Of a DNA stretch of 64,000 nucleotides, positions 19,026 through 28,106 are shown in pieces. The translations under genes were made by a program, and so were the position numbers. Under the pieces are notes generated by a model, which had not been told where the DNA came from, did no database searches, and saw nothing but the letters and a program-made list of their open reading frames with translations. Position 1 is the first letter of the stretch. Every line of letters starts with the position of its first letter. Source of the stretch: Paracoccaceae bacterium (lineage in GTDB: Bacteria; Pseudomonadota; Alphaproteobacteria; Rhodobacterales; Rhodobacteraceae); NCBI GenBank assembly GCA_018222585.1, contig JAAFAB010000006.1, forward strand, positions 186,001 through 250,000, in the 5' to 3' direction.

Positions 19026-20771
19026 ATGGATTTCCTCGACGTTTCCGCATCCCTGACAGGCCGACGCTGGGTCGGTCCGGGCGCGGAGGTCGAACGCCAG
19101 GCCGAAGCCATCGTGCAGGAGGACCACCTGCCCGACGCGCTTGCCCGGATCCTCGCGCGGCGCGGCGTCGCACCGGGCGAGACAGCCGCCTTCCTCGATC
19201 CCAAGCTCGGCAGCCTGCTGCCCGATCCGCGCTCCCTGCTGGACATGGAAACCGCCGCCGCGCGTTTCCTGCTGGCCGTGAAGCAGCGCCAGCGCATCGC
19301 GATCTTCGCCGACTACGACGTCGACGGCGGCAGTTCCGCCGCGCTGCTGATCGACTGGCTGCGCCGGATGGGCCGCGAGGCGACGCTCTATATCCCCGAC
19401 CGGATCGACGAGGGTTACGGGCCGAACGTGCCCGCCATGCAGGAACTTGGCCGCAGTCACGACCTGATCCTCTGTGTCGACTGCGGCACCCTCAGCCACG
19501 AGCCGGTGGCGGCGGCGGGCTGCGATGTGGTGATCCTCGACCACCACCTCGGCGGCGAGACCCTGCCCGACTGCGTGGCGGTGGTGAACCCCAACCGCCA
19601 GGACGAGGACGGCGCGCTGGCCCATCTCTGCGCCGCCGCGGTGGTCTTCCTGATGCTGGTCGAGGCCAACCGGCAACTGCGCGAGGAGAAGGTTCAGGGC
19701 CCCGACCTGATGAGCCTTCTCGACCTCGTGGCCCTGGCCACCGTGGCCGACGTGGCGCCGCTGATCGGGGTCAACCGGGCGCTGGTGCGGCAGGGGCTGA
19801 AGATCATGGCCCGGCGCGAACGCCCCGGCCTCTCGGCGCTGTCGGACGTGGCGCGGCTGACCACCGCCCCCGCCGCCTATCACCTCGGCTTCCTGCTGGG
19901 ACCGCGCGTCAACGCGGGCGGGCGGATCGGCGCCGCCGACCTCGGCGCACAGTTGCTGGCAACCGACAACCCGATGGAAGCAAAGCGCTTGGCCGAGCGG
20001 CTGGACCAGCTCAACACCGAACGCCGCGAGATCGAGGCCGAGGTGCGCGCTCATGCAATGGCGCAGGCCGAGGCACGGGGGCTTGAGGCTCCGCTGGTCT
20101 GGGCCGCCGGCGAAGGCTGGCACCCCGGCGTCGTCGGCATCGTCGCGTCTCGGCTGAAGGAAGCGACCAACCGACCGGCGGTGGTGATCGGCTTCGACGG
20201 GGGCGAGGGCAAGGGCTCGGGCAGATCGGTCGCCGGGGTCGATCTGGGCGCCTCGATCCAGAAACTCGCTGCGGAGGGGCTGCTGGTGAAGGGGGGCGGG
20301 CACAAGATGGCTGCCGGCCTGACTGTCGCCCGCGACATGCTGGAACCCGCCATGGCACGTCTGGCGGAGCTGCTGGAAAAGCAAGGCGCCGGCGCCGCCG
20401 GTCCCGCCGATCTGCGCATTGATGGCGTCCTGATGCCCGGCGCCGCGACGCCTGAGCTGGTGGAACTGCTGGACCAGGCCGGTCCCTATGGCGCCTCCGC
20501 CCCTGCCCCGCGCTTTGCCTTTCCCGCGCAACGGATCTCCTTTGCCAAGCGGGTCGGCGAAACGCACCTGAAGATCGCTTTCTCGGACGGCATGGGCGGG
20601 CGGATCGAGGCGATCTGCTTCGGCGCTTTCGACGGCGCCCTGGGGCCCGCGCTGGAGGGCCATGGCGGGCGTCCCTTCCATCTGGCCGGCAAGCTGGAGA
20701 TCAACGACTGGGGCGGCCGCCGCAAGGTGCAACTGCGCCTGGAAGACGCCGCGCCCGCCTCAGAAAGCTGA
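19026..20771 (+). CDS. recJ: single-stranded-DNA-specific exonuclease RecJ
   Basis: This 581-aa DHH-family nuclease digests single-stranded DNA 5' to 3' in recombination and mismatch repair. Motif I is AIFADYDVDGGSSAALL, and the DHH triad is in VVILDHHLGGE. The DHHA1 domain contains WHPGVVGIVASRLKE and ends in the nucleic-acid-binding GGGHKMAAG. The C-terminal OB-fold segment follows, with FHLAGKLEINDWGGRRKVQL. The length fits RecJ of this group (560-590 aa). It is alone between the hom terminator and tRNA-Glu. Confidence 0.96.
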   Translation: MDFLDVSASLTGRRWVGPGAEVERQAEAIVQEDHLPDALARILARRGVAPGETAAFLDPKLGSLLPDPRSLLDMETAAARFLLAVKQRQRIAIFADYDVDGGSSAALLIDWLRRMGREATLYIPDRIDEGYGPNVPAMQELGRSHDLILCVDCGTLSHEPVAAAGCDVVILDHHLGGETLPDCVAVVNPNRQDEDGALAHLCAAAVVFLMLVEANRQLREEKVQGPDLMSLLDLVALATVADVAPLIGVNRALVRQGLKIMARRERPGLSALSDVARLTTAPAAYHLGFLLGPRVNAGGRIGAADLGAQLLATDNPMEAKRLAERLDQLNTERREIEAEVRAHAMAQAEARGLEAPLVWAAGEGWHPGVVGIVASRLKEATNRPAVVIGFDGGEGKGSGRSVAGVDLGASIQKLAAEGLLVKGGGHKMAAGLTVARDMLEPAMARLAELLEKQGAGAAGPADLRIDGVLMPGAATPELVELLDQAGPYGASAPAPRFAFPAQRISFAKRVGETHLKIAFSDGMGGRIEAICFGAFDGALGPALEGHGGRPFHLAGKLEINDWGGRRKVQLRLEDAAPASES

Positions 20772-20851
20772 TAACTTTCAGCAGGTTAATACACATCCCC
20801 CGCTGCCCCTGCCGACCCTTAAAAAAACTGCCACAAAGGCAAAGAAAACCC

Positions 20852-20878
20852 TTGCGGAGGATGCCCGGTTTTCATAGA
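20852..20878 (+). promoter_or_regulatory. promoter of first tRNA-Glu gene
   Basis: TTGCGG (20852-20857) and a CATAGA-like hexamer (20873-20878) sit 15 bases apart, 20 bases before the tRNA. The second tRNA-Glu copy has TTGCGC and ACTAGA at the same spacing and distance. The conserved layout, though the sequence between differs, supports a shared sigma-70 promoter. Confidence 0.5.
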
Positions 20879-20897
20879 AACCGCCTCACGCCAGCGT

Positions 20898-20972
20898 GGC
20901 CCGTTCGTCTATCGGTTAGGACGCCAGGTTTTCAACCTGGAAAGAGGGGTTCGATTCCCCTACGGGCTGCCA
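20898..20972 (+). tRNA. tRNA-Glu (anticodon TTC)
   Basis: The 75-base gene folds into a complete cloverleaf with an encoded CCA end. The acceptor stem is GGCCCGT/ACGGGCT, the anticodon stem CCAGG/CCTGG encloses TTTTCAA, and the T arm is AGGGG-TTCGATT-CCCCT. The anticodon TTC reads GAA/GAG. It is identical, base for base, to the copy at 40503-40577, about 19.6 kb away in the same orientation. Confidence 0.98.
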
Positions 20973-21423
20973 TTTTCCACGACATGCTCCAACCTTGCCA
21001 CCTCCCGTTAGAGGGTGTTTCGTCGTGTGCGCTCCCCCATCCCGGTGCTGTTGGCATCAGTTTTGTCCTGGACGCGGCGGAGGTGTCCAAACGATCCCCC
21101 GGCCCTGTGACCCGCCGCGCTGTGATGATGTCGATGCCGGACCCTGCGGGGTCCAGATCGCCCGGATGCACCGCGACAGCCCTCCCCTGTCGCGGCGCTC
21201 CTGACCGATCCGCCCTCCTAGAGGGAGGCTGTTCGCGCATGTGCGCGGATCACCCGCCCCATCTGCGTCGCCTCGACAGACATGCCCGACCGGGCATCGC
21301 CCGCACTGGCGCAATCCCCGCGAACGCCACGGCTGACCGCGATCCACCCCGTCCCGCGGTCCGGCATGGGCCCGCTGCCCGGCCGGGTCTGCGGGGACCC
21401 GGTAGCCGAAGGTCACGCTAAAC

Positions 21424-21433
21424 TTGTATGATA
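21424..21433 (+). promoter_or_regulatory. candidate GntR operator, distal site upstream of the regulator gene
   Basis: TTGTATGATA matches the TGTATGAYA motif shared by the control regions of the pectin island. It lies about 190 bp before the GntR start, in the AT-richer stretch. Assignment to the adjacent GntR protein is an inference from the repeated motif. Confidence 0.4.
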
Positions 21434-21561
21434 TATGCTCGAACCTGCCACAAACTCGGTGTTCAGATCCAGTGAATACTGGTTCCTTTTTCTGCTGCCC
21501 CCTGCTAATTTACGCTTTGCAAGCCAATAATCCGCCGCACCGCACCCCGATCGGGCCCAGA

Positions 21562-21572
21562 CATCATACAGG
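21562..21572 (-). promoter_or_regulatory. candidate GntR operator, proximal site (autoregulation)
   Basis: CATCATACAGG, reading CCTGTATGATG on the minus strand, repeats the island motif 45 bases before the regulator start. It is well placed for the GntR protein to control its own gene. Confidence 0.45.
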
Positions 21573-21616
21573 TTCGGCGTCATGCGGACGCAATGCAGTA
21601 CGGAGCCGAGCCAGAG

Positions 21617-22321
21617 ATGCAGATGACCCCGAAGAGGAAGACCCTGGTGGTCGAGGTGCTGGACAGCCTGCGGGCGCAGATCACCTCGGGCCAGTACAAA
21701 CCCGGCGACCGCCTCCCCAGCGAGGCACGACTGACCGAGGAGTTCGGCGTCTCGCGCACCGTGGTCCGCGAGGCGGTGGCGGCCCTGCGCGCCGACGGGT
21801 TGGTCGATCCGCAACGCGGCGCCGGGGTCTTCGTGATCGAACCGGCACCGGCCGCCGTCGCCCCCTTCTCGGACGTCGACCCCGAACGCCTGTCCTCGAT
21901 GATCGAACTGCTGGAACTGCGCGCGGCGATCGAGGTCGAAGCGGCGGCGCTGGCCTCGCAGAGGCGCTCTCCGGCGCAGGAGGAAAAGATCATCGGTGCC
22001 CTTCAGGCGGTCAACGAGGCAGCCGAGGGCAGTGGCATCAACCACGAGGCGGACTTTGCCCTGCACATGGCCATCGCCGAGGCCACCAACAACCCCCGCT
22101 TCGTCGAGGTGCTGCGGATGCTGGGCGCCCAGATGATCCCTCGGCACGGGCTGACGTCCAACGGTGGGCCGGTATCGGCGGACTACCTGGCACTGCTGAA
22201 GCAGGAACACGAGCGTATCGTCAACGCCGTACTGGACGGCGACGAGGCTGCCGCCCGCGCCGCCATGCGTCAGCACCTGAAGGGCAGCCAGACCCGCTAT
22301 CGCCGCCTGCTGCGCGGCTGA
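21617..22321 (+). CDS. GntR-family (FadR/FCD subfamily) regulator of the pectin island
   Basis: This 234-aa protein starts at 21617 after GGAG; the in-frame ATG at 21593 has no site. The winged helix (residues about 8-72) contains RLPSEARLTEEFGVSRTVVREAVAALRADGLV, the GntR hallmark. The FCD domain follows with LLELRAAIEVEAAALA, DFALHMAIAEATNNPRF and EHERIVNAVLDGDEAAARAAM, in which the Asp/His positions usually bind a metal and a sugar acid. Relatives (UxuR, ExuR, KdgR-like) respond to uronate intermediates. The location beside kduI/kduD and the repeated motif upstream of each island unit support control of galacturonate catabolism, but the effector is inferred. Confidence 0.9.
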   Translation: MQMTPKRKTLVVEVLDSLRAQITSGQYKPGDRLPSEARLTEEFGVSRTVVREAVAALRADGLVDPQRGAGVFVIEPAPAAVAPFSDVDPERLSSMIELLELRAAIEVEAAALASQRRSPAQEEKIIGALQAVNEAAEGSGINHEADFALHMAIAEATNNPRFVEVLRMLGAQMIPRHGLTSNGGPVSADYLALLKQEHERIVNAVLDGDEAAARAAMRQHLKGSQTRYRRLLRG

Positions 22322-22358
22322 ACCCGGCGGCCTCTATGGTTTGACAGGGCGCAAAACG

Positions 22359-22376
22359 TATGACAACTAGTCATAT
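22359..22376. promoter_or_regulatory. candidate GntR operator upstream of kduI
   Basis: GTATGACAACTAGTCATA contains TATGAC and GTCATA as inverted arms around AACTA, 35 bases before the kduI start. The GTATGACA half matches the other island sites. It lies between the GntR stop and kduI, so kduID may have its own regulated promoter. Confidence 0.5.
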
Positions 22377-22410
22377 AGGTACGACAACCCTGTCACGAAA
22401 CGAGGCCACC

Positions 22411-23235
22411 ATGCTTTCCGTCGAAACCCGCCACGCGGTCCACCCTGAGCACGCCCGGGGCATGGATACCGATGATCTTCGCGCACATTTCCTGGGTGAG
22501 GGGCTGTTTGCCACCGGAGAGATCCGCCTGCTCTACACCCACTACGACCGCTTCGTCCTGGGCGGCGTCGTGCCCGGCGGCGAGGCGCTGGTGCTGGACA
22601 AGGTCGAAGAGACCAGGACGCCCACCTTCCTTGACCGCCGCGAGATGGGCATCGTCAACATCGGTGACACCGGCACCGTCTCCACAGATGGCGAGAACTG
22701 GGAGATGGCGCGCGGCGACGTGCTCTACCTCGGTAGGGGCACAGGGGCGGTGACTTTCTCGGGCGCGGGACGGTTCTACATCACCTCGGCGCCCGCCCAT
22801 GCCACCTATCCCAACAAGCTGATCACCGTGGAAGACGCGGTGAAGGTCGAGATGGGGGCCTCCGAGACCTCGAACAAGCGGGTGATCAAGCAGTTCATCC
22901 ACCCCACAGTGATGGAGAGCTGCCAGCTGATCCTGGGCTATACCTCGCTGCTGGATGGCTCGGTCTGGAACACCATCCCCAGCCACATCCACGACCGCCG
23001 CATGGAGGCCTATCTCTACTGGGGCATGTCCGAGGAAGCCCGCGTGCTGCACCTGATGGGTGAACCGCAGCAGACCCGGCACCTGGTGGTGGCGGATGAG
23101 CAGGCGGTGATCTCTCCCTCCTGGTCGATCCACTCGGGTGCCGGCATCGGGGAATATACCTTCATCTGGGCCATGGCGGGTGACAACGTGGACTACACGG
23201 ACATGGACTTCATTCAGCCGAAGGATCTGAAATGA
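22411..23235 (+). CDS. kduI: 5-dehydro-4-deoxy-D-glucuronate isomerase
   Basis: This 274-aa cupin isomerises 4-deoxy-L-threo-5-hexosulose uronate, formed from unsaturated galacturonate ends, to 2,5-diketo-3-deoxygluconate. The zinc ligands expected for KduI are present: His192 and His194 in SHIHDRRMEAYLYW, Glu199, and His241 in SWSIHSGAG. The head MLSVETRHAVHP is the usual KduI start. An in-frame ATG further upstream falls inside the operator. The length equals the family (278 aa in E. coli). It overlaps kduD by 4 bases, so the two consecutive steps are coupled. Confidence 0.96.
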   Translation: MLSVETRHAVHPEHARGMDTDDLRAHFLGEGLFATGEIRLLYTHYDRFVLGGVVPGGEALVLDKVEETRTPTFLDRREMGIVNIGDTGTVSTDGENWEMARGDVLYLGRGTGAVTFSGAGRFYITSAPAHATYPNKLITVEDAVKVEMGASETSNKRVIKQFIHPTVMESCQLILGYTSLLDGSVWNTIPSHIHDRRMEAYLYWGMSEEARVLHLMGEPQQTRHLVVADEQAVISPSWSIHSGAGIGEYTFIWAMAGDNVDYTDMDFIQPKDLK

Positions 23236-23960
23236 AAAGCTTTTCTCTGGATGGAAAGAAGGCGTTGGTGACCGGCGCCAACACGGGCATCGGCCAAGCC
23301 ATCGCTGTCGCCATGGGCGCGGCGGGCGCGCATGTGGTCTGCGCCGGGCGTCGCAGCTGCGCCGAGACCGTGGCCCGGATCGCCTCCGCAGAGGAGCTGA
23401 TCCTGGATTTCGCCGACCCGATGGCGGCCACGGGGCTCTTCGCGGGCGCCGGCTACGACATCCTGGTCAACAACGCCGGCACAATCCGCCGGGCGGACTC
23501 GGTGAACTATGCGGAAGAGGACTGGGACGCGGTGATGGACGTTAACGCCAAGGCGCTGTTCTTCACCTGCCAGGCCTTCGCACGCGCCGCTCTCTCGGAT
23601 GGGCGACCGGCCAAGATCATCAACATCGCCTCGATGCTCTCCTTCCAGGGCGGCATCCGGGTGCCCGCCTATACCGCGTCGAAACATGCCGTGCAGGGGA
23701 TCACCAGAATCCTGGCAAATGAATGGGCGGCGAAGGGGATCAACGTCAACGCCATCGCTCCGGGTTACATCGAGACCAACAACACCGAAGCCCTGCGCAA
23801 CGACCCCGACCGCTCGAAGGCGATCCTGGATCGCATCCCCGCCGGTCGCTGGGGCGCGCCGCAGGACATCGCCGACACCGCCGTCTTCCTGGCCGCGCCG
23901 GCCTCGAACTACGTGCATGGCGAAACCATCGCCGTGGATGGCGGCTGGCTGGCCCGCTGA
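23232..23960 (+). CDS. kduD: 2-dehydro-3-deoxy-D-gluconate 5-dehydrogenase
   Basis: This 242-aa short-chain dehydrogenase reduces 2,5-diketo-3-deoxygluconate to 2-keto-3-deoxygluconate. It has TGANTGIG (nucleotide loop, residues 14-21), NNAG, the catalytic Ser in NIASMLSF, and Tyr-x3-Lys in AYTASKHA. The ending AVDGGWLAR is typical of KduD/2-deoxygluconate dehydrogenases. The order kduI-kduD with a 4-base overlap supports the name over other SDR functions. A hairpin at 23976-23993 (ATCGGCC-TCAC-GGCCGAT) just after the stop may end the transcript. Confidence 0.93.
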   Translation: MKSFSLDGKKALVTGANTGIGQAIAVAMGAAGAHVVCAGRRSCAETVARIASAEELILDFADPMAATGLFAGAGYDILVNNAGTIRRADSVNYAEEDWDAVMDVNAKALFFTCQAFARAALSDGRPAKIINIASMLSFQGGIRVPAYTASKHAVQGITRILANEWAAKGINVNAIAPGYIETNNTEALRNDPDRSKAILDRIPAGRWGAPQDIADTAVFLAAPASNYVHGETIAVDGGWLAR

Positions 23961-23994
23961 TCGGGGCAAGGGGATATCGGCCTCACGGCCGATT

Positions 23995-24194
23995 GCCTCC
24001 GGCGGGAGTATTTCAGGCCTGGTGATGATGCGGGACAATGCCCCTCAGGGCGGCCTCCTTTCCAGCCGGGAGCGTGGCACGCTCCTGAAGGAGACGGAGG
24101 GCACCCGGAGGGCTCCACCTGCCGCATCACCAGGCTGGAAGTACTCCGGGGGTGAATTGAGCCCGCAAGGGCTCAAGAGGGGGCAGCGCCCCCT
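23995..24194. repeat. modular hairpin repeat, copy 1 (between convergent kduD and kdgK)
   Basis: The left part (GGGAGTATTTCAGGCC..., from 24004) is an imperfect inverted copy of 24121-24152. The right part is the conserved module TACTCCGGGGG (24142-24152), then an 8-bp stem with GCAA loop (TTGAGCCC/GGGCTCAA, 24157-24176), then AGGGGGC-AGC-GCCCCCT (24178-24194). The same order of parts recurs at 45.2 kb and 55.3 kb. The last hairpin overlaps the kdgK stop codon, so it may act as a terminator for both genes. Confidence 0.65.
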
Positions 24195-25095
24195 ACCCTT
24201 TCAGCAGATCCATCGGCATCAGGGCGCCCGGATGGCGCACGACCTGGGCGGCCACCGCATGACCCTGCCGCGCGGCCGCTTCCAGCGAGGCCCCCGAAAG
24301 CCGGGCCGAGAGATAGCCGCCGTTGAAGCTATCGCCCGCGCCTGTGGTATCGACAGGGGTCACCGGCGCGCCGGGGTTCACCGGGGCCATGGCGCCGCGA
24401 TACCACGTCAGCATGGCGCCACCGCCGTTCTTCACCATCACCTCCGAGGCCCCGGCCTTCGCATAGCGCTCCGCCGTGGCCTGCAGGGAGATGTCGCCGA
24501 AATGCTCTGCCTCATCGTCGAAGCTGGGCAGGGCGATGTCGCAGCAGGCGGCGGCCTCGGTGATCGCGGCACACATTTCACGGATCGTGGACCAGAGCCG
24601 GGGCCGAAGGTTCGGGTCGAAGGCGACACGGGCGCCTCCTTCGCGCGCGGTCTGCAGCGCGTCCAGCAGCACGGCGCGGCGGGCGGGCTCCAGAATCGCA
24701 AGGGTGATGCCCGAGATATAGATCATCTCGACACCTGACAGCACCTGCCCCAGCCAGTCGGGGTCATCCGCCAGCAGACGCGCTGCGGACTGGCCGCGCC
24801 AGTAGGTGAAGCTGCGCTCACCGTCGGCAAGCGAGATCATGTAGAGCCCGACGCTGCGGCTGTCGTCGCGGCGGATGCCCGAGGTGTCTATGCCGGCGCC
24901 CGCGATGAACTGCGCCATCGCGTCCGACATGGCATCGCGGCCCAGCACCGTGGCATAGCCCACGCCCCTGCCCAGAAGCGCCTGCATGTACCAGGCCGTG
25001 TTGAGCGTATCCCCGGCGAAACCGCGCCGGAATAGCCCCCCATCCGCTGGAGAGAGTTCCACCATGGCTTCGCCAAGGGAGAGAAATTTCATCAT
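24193..25095 (-). CDS. kdgK: 2-dehydro-3-deoxygluconokinase (PfkB family)
   Basis: This 300-aa kinase phosphorylates 2-keto-3-deoxygluconate to KDPG, the Entner-Doudoroff intermediate. The N-terminal GEAMVELSP and GGLFRRGFAGDTLNTAWY match sugar-binding motifs of KdgK, and DTTGAGDSFNGGYLSA is the PfkB anion hole with catalytic Asp. It takes the product of kduI/kduD. No KDPG aldolase gene (eda) is in the window, so that step must be elsewhere. It is last in the leftward kdgD-gci-gli-kdgK unit and overlaps gli by 4 bases. Confidence 0.93.
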   Translation of the reverse strand: MMKFLSLGEAMVELSPADGGLFRRGFAGDTLNTAWYMQALLGRGVGYATVLGRDAMSDAMAQFIAGAGIDTSGIRRDDSRSVGLYMISLADGERSFTYWRGQSAARLLADDPDWLGQVLSGVEMIYISGITLAILEPARRAVLLDALQTAREGGARVAFDPNLRPRLWSTIREMCAAITEAAACCDIALPSFDDEAEHFGDISLQATAERYAKAGASEVMVKNGGGAMLTWYRGAMAPVNPGAPVTPVDTTGAGDSFNGGYLSARLSGASLEAAARQGHAVAAQVVRHPGALMPMDLLKG

Positions 25096-25946
25096 TTGAA
25101 TCCGTAGAGTTCCACCGGGTTGTCGACCAGCGCCAGCCTACGGGCTTCGTCATCGGCACACCAGCCCAGCGTGGTATCCAGCAGCACCGCGTCATCGGGG
25201 TAGTGTTCGGTCACGCGGGCCGCGTTATGGGGCCAGTTGGTGCCCCAGACGATGCGCTCGGGCGCATGGGCGCCGATCTCTCGCGCCACCTTGGCGATAT
25301 CAGGGAAATCCGGACCTCCGTCGCGGCTGCTTTCGTAGCAGCCGGCGAACTTGAACCATGTGTTGCCTTTATCCAGCAGGCGTTTGATTACTTCAACATG
25401 CTGCGGCGTGGCGCCCGAGAAGATCTTGGCGTGATGATCGATAACCCAGCGGGATCTGAGGCTTGCGAGCCGAGGCTCAAGTTCCGGCAGGTGCGAGCCG
25501 TCGAACTGCACGGCCATCATCCAGCCCGCCGCATGGGCCTTGGCGTCGATCTCTTCCAGCGCCTCCAAACCGACGGCACCGCCGGGCAGGTCCATGATCC
25601 GGGCACCGACGCAGCCTGCGTTCGAAAGCGCCTCGATCTCTGTCTCGGTGGTGTCTGGCGTGATCACGGCGACGCCGAGGGCATCCGCACCCATTTCGGC
25701 CAGGCAGGCCAGCAGGCAGGCGTTGTCGGCCTGATGCGCATTGCCCTGTGTCACCACCACGCGGTCGATGCCCAGCCAGTCCATCGCCTGGCGGTACATG
25801 GCGGGTGTGGGCAGAGGATCGGGTGGCAGGCCGGGGCCTTCGGGCAGCGCCTGGAAGCCCGGCAGATACATGTGCATCTGCGTGTCGACGGCGCCTTTCG
25901 GCATATGCGTCAACGGCTTGGCGCCCGAGAGCTTGCGGTCGATCAT
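25092..25946 (-). CDS. gli: D-galactarolactone isomerase (amidohydrolase superfamily)
   Basis: This 284-aa amidohydrolase-2 family protein most resembles Gli, which interconverts the 1,4- and 1,5-lactones of galactaric acid. The N-terminal beta-strand motif is AVDTQMHMY, so the first His of the usual HxH pair is Gln, fitting members that need no metal. RWVIDHHAKIF and IVWGTNWPHN are the later strand motifs, with the catalytic Asp position in the C-terminal part (VDNPVELYGF). The call rests on family plus position: it is directly beside gci, as in the characterised Agrobacterium galacturonate pathway. A lactonase function is the main alternative. Confidence 0.8.
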   Translation of the reverse strand: MIDRKLSGAKPLTHMPKGAVDTQMHMYLPGFQALPEGPGLPPDPLPTPAMYRQAMDWLGIDRVVVTQGNAHQADNACLLACLAEMGADALGVAVITPDTTETEIEALSNAGCVGARIMDLPGGAVGLEALEEIDAKAHAAGWMMAVQFDGSHLPELEPRLASLRSRWVIDHHAKIFSGATPQHVEVIKRLLDKGNTWFKFAGCYESSRDGGPDFPDIAKVAREIGAHAPERIVWGTNWPHNAARVTEHYPDDAVLLDTTLGWCADDEARRLALVDNPVELYGFK

Positions 25947-25949
25947 CTC

Positions 25950-27083
25950 CTACCCCTTCGGTGCGAAACGGGTCAGCGCATCGCGGTCGATCTCGATCCC
26001 CAGGCCCGGGCCATCGGGGACGGTGACAAACCCGTCCTGATGCTCCAGCGGCGTGGTGACCACGGCCTGCCGGAAGGGGTTGTGAGTGCGGTCAAACTCC
26101 AGGATCGGCGCCACGGGCGCGTTGCGCACCGGGTCGGGCACCATGGCCGACATGAATTGCAGCGCCGTGGCGATCTGCACTGCCGTGCCCCAGACATGGG
26201 GCACCACACGGATGCCATGGACGGAAGCCAGATCGGCGACCTTCTTGGCCTCCGACAGCCCGCCCATGCCGCAGATGTCGGGCTGGATGATATCGACCAC
26301 GCGCCGCTGCAGCGGGTCGCGGTAGCCCCAGCGGGTGTGCCAGGTCTCGCCGGCGGCCAGCGGGATCGGCTGGCGCGCCTTGACCTCGAGATAGGCGTCG
26401 AGCTGTTCGGGGACGACGGGCTCCTCGAACCAGTCGATGCCGAATTTTGCCGCCCGCTTGCCGAGATCCACAGCCTCGTTAACGGTATAGCCATGGTTTG
26501 CATCGATCATCAGGCGACGATCCGGGCCGATGGCCTCGCGGACGGCGGCGATCACGCGCAGATCTTCCTCGACCCCGAAGCCGATCTTCACCTTCATGCG
26601 GCGGAACCCGGCGGCCGCATGGCCTGCCATCTCTTCGGCGTTGTCGGCCACGCGGTCCACGCCGTCCCGCTTGAAGGAGCCCGTTGCATAGGCCTCGATC
26701 TGCTCGCGCCAGCGCCCGCCCAGCAGGACGGAGACCGGCTGCCCCAGGATCTTGCCCTTGAGGTCCCAGAGGGCAATGTCGATGCCCGACAGCGCCGTGA
26801 TGGTCAGACCGCGCTGGCCCTGATCGCGCAGGGCGTTGTAGCAGGTGGCCCAGATCTTCTCTGTTTCCAGGGGATTCTGGCCGATGACATGGGGCGCATA
26901 GGCGGCGACCACCGCCGCATTGGGACCGGCGGGGCCGAGGCATTCGCCCCAGCCCGTGGTGCCATCCTCGCAGATGACCTCGACCAGCAGGTGCTGGCGC
27001 CGGTCGAAGCGCATGGTGGCGCTTTCAAACGCCGTCTCCAGCCGGTGTTCCAGCAGATGGGTGCGGATTTCCGCGACCTTCAT
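25950..27083 (-). CDS. gci: D-galactarolactone cycloisomerase (enolase superfamily)
   Basis: This 377-aa mandelate-racemase-group enzyme opens galactaro-1,5-lactone to 3-deoxy-2-keto-hexarate. The start at 27083 has GAGGT, eight bases after the kdgD stop; a longer in-frame start would overlap kdgD. Metal ligands read Asp194 (MIDANHGY), Glu220 (DWFEEP) and Glu246 (AAGETW). The base is in KVKIG (Lys164/Lys166), and His296 is in VVPHVWGT. These sit at the spacing of the characterised Gci. The neighbours kdgD and gli make galactarolactone more likely than glucarate or mandelate as substrate. Confidence 0.9.
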   Translation of the reverse strand: MKVAEIRTHLLEHRLETAFESATMRFDRRQHLLVEVICEDGTTGWGECLGPAGPNAAVVAAYAPHVIGQNPLETEKIWATCYNALRDQGQRGLTITALSGIDIALWDLKGKILGQPVSVLLGGRWREQIEAYATGSFKRDGVDRVADNAEEMAGHAAAGFRRMKVKIGFGVEEDLRVIAAVREAIGPDRRLMIDANHGYTVNEAVDLGKRAAKFGIDWFEEPVVPEQLDAYLEVKARQPIPLAAGETWHTRWGYRDPLQRRVVDIIQPDICGMGGLSEAKKVADLASVHGIRVVPHVWGTAVQIATALQFMSAMVPDPVRNAPVAPILEFDRTHNPFRQAVVTTPLEHQDGFVTVPDGPGLGIEIDRDALTRFAPKG

Positions 27084-27091
27084 GGCGGACC

Positions 27092-28006
<915 letters not shown>

Positions 28007-28014
28007 TCAAAACT

Positions 28015-28035
28015 TATCATACAAGCTGTATGATA
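28015..28035. promoter_or_regulatory. perfect GntR-type operator dyad upstream of kdgD
   Basis: TATCATACA (28015-28023), a 3-base spacer, and TGTATGATA (28027-28035) form a perfect 9-bp inverted repeat. It is the strongest of the island's TGTATGAYA sites. It lies in the 112-bp gap between the semialdehyde dehydrogenase pseudogene and kdgD, so kdgD-kdgK can be switched independently of the longer upstream unit. Confidence 0.7.
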
Positions 28036-28106
28036 TCTTGGCGATGCCGTCAAGGAACGGCGGCTCAGAGGAGATCCGCAGGCAGCAGGGCAGCCGGCAG
28101 GTTCTG

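Larger units (their letters stand above)
20973..21616. other. 644-bp non-coding region between tRNA-Glu and the GntR gene
   Basis: No ORF here has a ribosome site or recognisable protein. From 21139 to 21402 there are six perfect short hairpins. They include a 9-bp stem at 21171-21195 (CCGCGACAG/CTGTCGCGG) and a 7-bp stem at 21383-21402. The last 190 bases before the GntR start are AT-richer and hold two operator-like motifs (21424-21433 and 21562-21572). A protein-coding relic or structured RNA cannot be told apart by eye. Confidence 0.5.

Noticed and set aside
21057-21416. A 119-codon minus-strand frame next to the distal operator-like site
   Set aside because: It starts at GTG with no ribosome site, and its sequence is Arg/Gly/Pro-rich without any motif.
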